Part shown: positions 60,165-64,000 of the stretch, in pieces
How positions within the stretch are numbered: position 1 is the stretch's first letter
Layout: every line of letters begins with the position of its first letter
NCBI GenBank assembly: GCA_022376925.1
Contig: JAIOJX010000025.1
Span: 143,241,301-143,305,300, forward strand
Direction: 5' to 3'
Source of the DNA: Tragulus kanchil
Lineage: Eukaryota > Chordata > Mammalia > Artiodactyla > Tragulidae
Length of the DNA stretch: 64,000 nucleotides
The notes under the pieces: model-generated
Database searches by the model: none
Told to the model about the DNA's origin: nothing
The model's input: only the letters and a program-made list of their open reading frames with translations
Made by a program: the position numbers and the translations under genes

Positions 60165-63100
60165 ATTGCTCTCAAATGAGAGAGTGGTTTGCAACAGGCT
60201 TGTATTTACAATTATGACTCTCACATAAGGAGGTTTTCTATGGTTCTCAAGCTAATTAACTCTGTCCACATCTCAATATTTTTTTTTTTGTCCCTCTAGC
60301 CAACAACCATTTTGGCAATAATAAAGAGAGGACAGCCTAGAAAAAAGGCAGAGGAAAACTAAGGCTACAGATAAGGCTTTTAGACTGTGTTATTCTTTTT
60401 TAAAATACCAGATGAAAAGAATAATCTTAAAAGCATTTCTGTGGTTTAAAAACTCATGGGGCATAAGACAATTTTAAGATACACGAAGACCTGAATATTT
60501 TTACCTAAGAAATAAAGATGTAAACTACTGTTTTCAAATCTATGCTTGTGTATCTTATTCTGGCACAGCCAAAGCAGAAAGGAGGAGGCGTGAGGTGATG
60601 TATGTCCACTGATGGCTGTTTAAGCACAGAAAGATGAAGTTAGGTGGGGGAAGATTTGATTGATGGCGTATTTGACTGAGGAATCCATTTTTTTTTCATT
60701 TAAAGAAAGAACATGAATATATCAAGATATATTTTTATTGTAAAATCCTGAGAGTGTGAGGACAGGGGAAATAAGTGGAGACTGACTTAAGTTTTACAAA
60801 TGGGAGCAGCATTTCTGAGCGAAATTTAAGCTAGTAAGCCAATCATCATCCATCTCCATACAGAGCAAAATTCAATCAAAGGCAAAAGTATGTTAAAAAG
60901 TAAGTTGCTACATGTCATTGATTTTTAATAGTTGCCATATAAATAAAATCTCCATAATCAAGATGCAGTAGACATATCCTCTGGCAGGCTCACAAAAAGA
61001 AAAGTCTCAAACAAGTCATTTATATTAATAGAAGTATAGAACTTGGTCTTGCTGAAGTTCAATATTCCTGTCTCTTCCTGCCTTTACCAGACTGTGTTAC
61101 TAACCTTCATCACTAATCTTCAAAAAAGAGTGTCTTTATACTTAATTATCAGTGCTTTGGTTGTCATTCACTAGTTAGAAATTTTTAAAACAAATTCATT
61201 ATAATGAACATATTCTATTTTGCAGTAGCTTTGTATATTTTCATCTTAGAAGTTTTAAATCTAAACTGCTCTTCAGTATATCCAATCAGTAATGCCCTCC
61301 CTTATTTTCTTCTCCTATTTTGATCTCAATAAGGAACATACAGTCTTTGGACACATGGGTAATTCTTGATTCTGTGGCCTGAACAGTTGGATACTATCAT
61401 GTTTCATTATTTTGCTATGTGTATCTTTTCATTAAGAAGGTGAAGAATGTAAGAATACCAAAGCAGGTATTTTCCAACCACTTGTTCACTGCTCCTCACT
61501 CTGTTATTTGAATACCAATAATGCAGGTGACAACCTCCACTAGTCAAGCAAAATTTTGAAATATGTAAATCAAAGCAACTTTCTTTATAGAAAGAAAATG
61601 ACAGTAAGCATTTTATCCTAACATTCATCAACATGTTAACTCTAAATGATCTTAGCACTATACAGAACTGGAACCTTTCTTGCAGAACAAATACTTACTT
61701 CTTCAATATAATTCTTACTAATTTCCTTAAGATCCTCACCTACTAGTCTTTAGCTAAGTCTACAGATACTTTGGTATTGCTGTAACATTTCTCAGTTGTA
61801 AAGAAGTGTTCCAAATAAGTCTAGGGGAAACACTGAGGAATGTAAGTAGCTACAAAAGAAGAAAAGGCATTCCAATGAATTGTATATTTGGAAAAACAAA
61901 TTTCAAAAAGTAGTTTTTGTCAGAAGAATGCCATATTTGGAGATTTGATGAAATTGGGCAGATTAAGGTTTGGGAGTCAACAGAAATTTCTGTCTACAAA
62001 ATTATTTATAAAACTTAAAAAAAGTGGACTAAGTGTAAGTATGAATTGAAAAGCTCTAAGAAATAATAGATAAAATCTTGACTACTGAGATAGTTATCAA
62101 AAAAATAATGTGTAAGATGCAATTTAAATCGGAAGCCAAGAAGTTCCTGAAGCTATATTGTTTAACTTGGAAGACTGTCATACACCACTAAATTTTAAAT
62201 TAATCTTCCTCGTACAGGGGATTGGTATTATTTTAGACTTTAAAGACACTGTATATTAACATTTGATTTAGCAATTCAGCATTAATTTGGCCTCATAATT
62301 TGAAATGTAATATTTTTAATCTTCTATAATTTTAAATGTTATGTACAATAGTCAGAAAGACTCTGTAATTACGAATTAACCAAATACATCAAATCATAAT
62401 TATATAGTTTAGTCCAAATCCAAAATATGTACAATTTCTTAGTAAGTGCTTACAAGCACTTAAAAAGAAGCAAAGACAATGCTCTCTACTTTCTAAAATG
62501 TTAACTTCTATGTATTTTTACACACAAATAAATGAAGCAGGAAATTAATGATTGAATTACAAGATCGGTGATTTCATAAGTTATTATCTGCTTGGTATAA
62601 AAATTACACTGTATCATTATTATGAGATTTGTTGATCAGTAGCAAAGGTTAGTGGTTAAGTATTTTTGGATATTCTAACAAATGTCTGTAGGTCATAATT
62701 ATTTAATTAAATAAACTATTTAAATAAGACTTCTAAAAAGATTTCTCTGAGCTAATTACTGAAACTTTTTCTTTCCTATAAAGTAACAGTCATAGTCTAG
62801 TAGTTTCCTAAGATTTTTCCTATCTGGAAATATTTGAGTCTATGACTCTATCTTAAATGCTTCTATATATCGGTTGGATCCCAAGCTAGAAGAAACATAG
62901 CTAAATTTTATGCATGTGAACCCTTCAAGGTAGCCCAGTGGAGAAGTTTGGGTCTACCAGTGGTTTACTATTAGAGTCCAAGTATTTCAATCTCACTCTA
63001 ATTATCAGTTGAAAAACTTCTAAAACAGTAAATTTCTTTTGGGGTAATTATGGCATGTTGAATTCAATTCAGAAAATGAGGAAAAAAGTAGCCATGTGAT

Positions 63101-63557
63101 TCTGGGAAGATAATTTATATAGTTTAGAGAGCATAGGCTGAGGATCTTCCAGGAAAGAGAAATATTCTCCTAAAGAGTAAAGCTATACATTTCCCAATTT
63201 AAGAAGGAAGTACCAAAATTAAAAAATAAAATTTTAAAAGAGGCAAATTACCATTTTGTATATTTAGACACTCCACTTCCTCTACATCCCCTTGGACAAC
63301 TTTCTGCTGTGTTCATCTTAGTGACCCTTTAAAAGTGGGCTTTTTCTTTTTATCATTTTGTCTAGATTGTTAACAGAATGGAGTTAAAAGCTGCCTGGTA
63401 GAACTGAGTCACTTTTTTGCTCCAGGAATGTGACTTGGCTGGTGGTGGTGGTAGAAATGGGGGACTGGACACAGAAGTGGCCGCAACTTGCTGGAAGCAC
63501 ACACTGGAATGTTAGGCCTGGTCTATTTAGCTTAGCCTCTGTACAGCACTGATTTAG
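60165..63557. other. AT-rich non-coding stretch
   Basis: No SINE, LINE or coding frame was recognised in 3.4 kb. There is a minus-strand 83-codon frame at 61407-61658 with no family resemblance. From 62856 onward the sequence begins to be repeated past the window end. Confidence 0.6.
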
Positions 63558-64000
63558 GTTTTATTCTCATTTTGAAAGTCAGAAAAGTTGAAACTCAGAG
63601 ATGTTGAGTAACTTGCTGAAGGTTATAGAGCTAGGAAATGCAGTTCTTCCACTGACCCTCGAAAATACTTGATACCCAAAACTTCTTCACTTTTTATCAT
63701 GCCATGACAGATGAAGAAACAGCCCAGGTAAAACTGGGTTTTTAGCAGAAAAGAGTTTCACAAAGTTGTAAGCTTTCCATGCTGGCCATATGAGAAAGTT
63801 ATACAATTTTTAGTATCTGGAGGCCAATTAATATTAAAATGTTATGGTTATCCTACTGATTATTAAATTCTAATTAATTAAAATCCATAGTTATAAATTT
63901 ATATCACAAGGAGTTCATGCAAATCCCTGAAGTTAGGCATGTGTAAGAACAAATATTTGTACAGAATGCTTCTATATATCGGTTGGATCCCAAGCTAGAA
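62856..64000. repeat. Direct duplication V, period 1109 bp (cut by window end)
   Basis: AATGCTTCTATATATCGGTT and the next 16 bases at 62856-62891 recur at 63965-64000, the last bases of the window. The match has no difference and the spacing equals the other periods, so a 22nd unit evidently starts here and continues outside. Confidence 0.85.
63558..63655 (-). mobile_element. MIR SINE
   Basis: The plus strand reads TTATTCTCATTTTGAAAGTC, AACTCAGAGATGTTGAGTAA, CTTGCTGAAGGTTATAGAGC and TAGGAAATGCAG. This is the antisense MIR core (CCCATTTTACAGATGAGG, CTCAGAGAGGTTAAGTAACT, GCCCAAGGTCACACAGCTAG). Bases 63656-63964 hold nothing else that I recognise. Confidence 0.78.

Noticed and set aside
1..64000. 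CRISPR array or prokaryotic mobile island
   Set aside because: No short regularly spaced repeats with unique spacers were seen. The repeat content is mammalian throughout.

Overview
This window is AT-rich, non-coding DNA from a ruminant artiodactyl. The assignment rests on its repeats. It carries Bov-tA SINEs (tRNA-derived head joined to a Bov-A body), antisense 3' pieces of BovB, and ruminant-type L1 3' ends. Beneath these lie old mammalian layers: MIR, L2, L1M/HAL1, and MLT1- and MLT2-type LTRs. I cannot name the species. No open reading frame looks like a host gene. The only recognisable protein-coding remains are antisense fragments of the L1 ORF2 carboxyl end near 46.7 and 47.8 kb. I read the window as intergenic or deep intronic.

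The dominant structure is a chain of 21 head-to-tail direct duplications, plus the start of a 22nd at the last 36 bases. Their sequences are unrelated, yet 21 of the 22 have a period between about 1.05 and 1.19 kb; the exception is 898 bp. They cover most of 1-8.7, 9.5-11.8, 16.6-20.7, 21.9-24.1, 27.1-53.9 and 55.9-60.2 kb. Copies differ mainly in homopolymer length, and several seams contain scrambled versions of the flanking sequence. This is best explained by neighbouring assembly pieces that overlapped by about 1.1 kb and were joined without merging. About 23 kb of the window is probably redundant, leaving roughly 40 kb of distinct sequence. Every feature lying in a duplicated part therefore appears two or three times, and the copies should not be counted as independent insertions.

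Layout. 1-3.7 kb: a GC-richer interspersed repeat, an L1 tail and a MIR. 3.8-8.7 kb: a T+-type tRNA SINE, Bov-tA and BovB. 8.7-9.3 kb: an L1M/HAL1 remnant. 11.8-16.4 kb: mostly featureless DNA with an MLT1 LTR and L2-like sequence. 16.4-20.2 kb: a degraded antisense L1 carrying a Bov-tA that is itself interrupted by the T+ SINE. 21.9-25.7 kb: the same SINE on the plus strand, Bov-tA copies and an L2. 27-37 kb: Bov-tA, BovB, L1 and L2 pieces. 37-41 kb: an MLT2-type LTR, MIR and Bov-tA. 41-47.5 kb: a pile of antisense L1 ends with a BovB insertion. 48.8-51.7 kb: no recognised repeat. 51.7-57.9 kb: Bov-A/Bov-tA, BovB, L1ME and another T+ SINE. 60-64 kb: AT-rich DNA with one MIR.

The most interesting biological signal is the SINE family at 3854, 16814, 21971 and 56507. 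It has a CHR-like tRNA head with recognisable Pol III boxes, and three of the four copies have a T+-type tail (AATAAA repeats, with TCTT preserved in two of them). All four copies have target-site duplications, and one copy is inserted inside a Bov-tA. I found no undescribed multi-gene system, CRISPR array, RNA gene or regulatory island.
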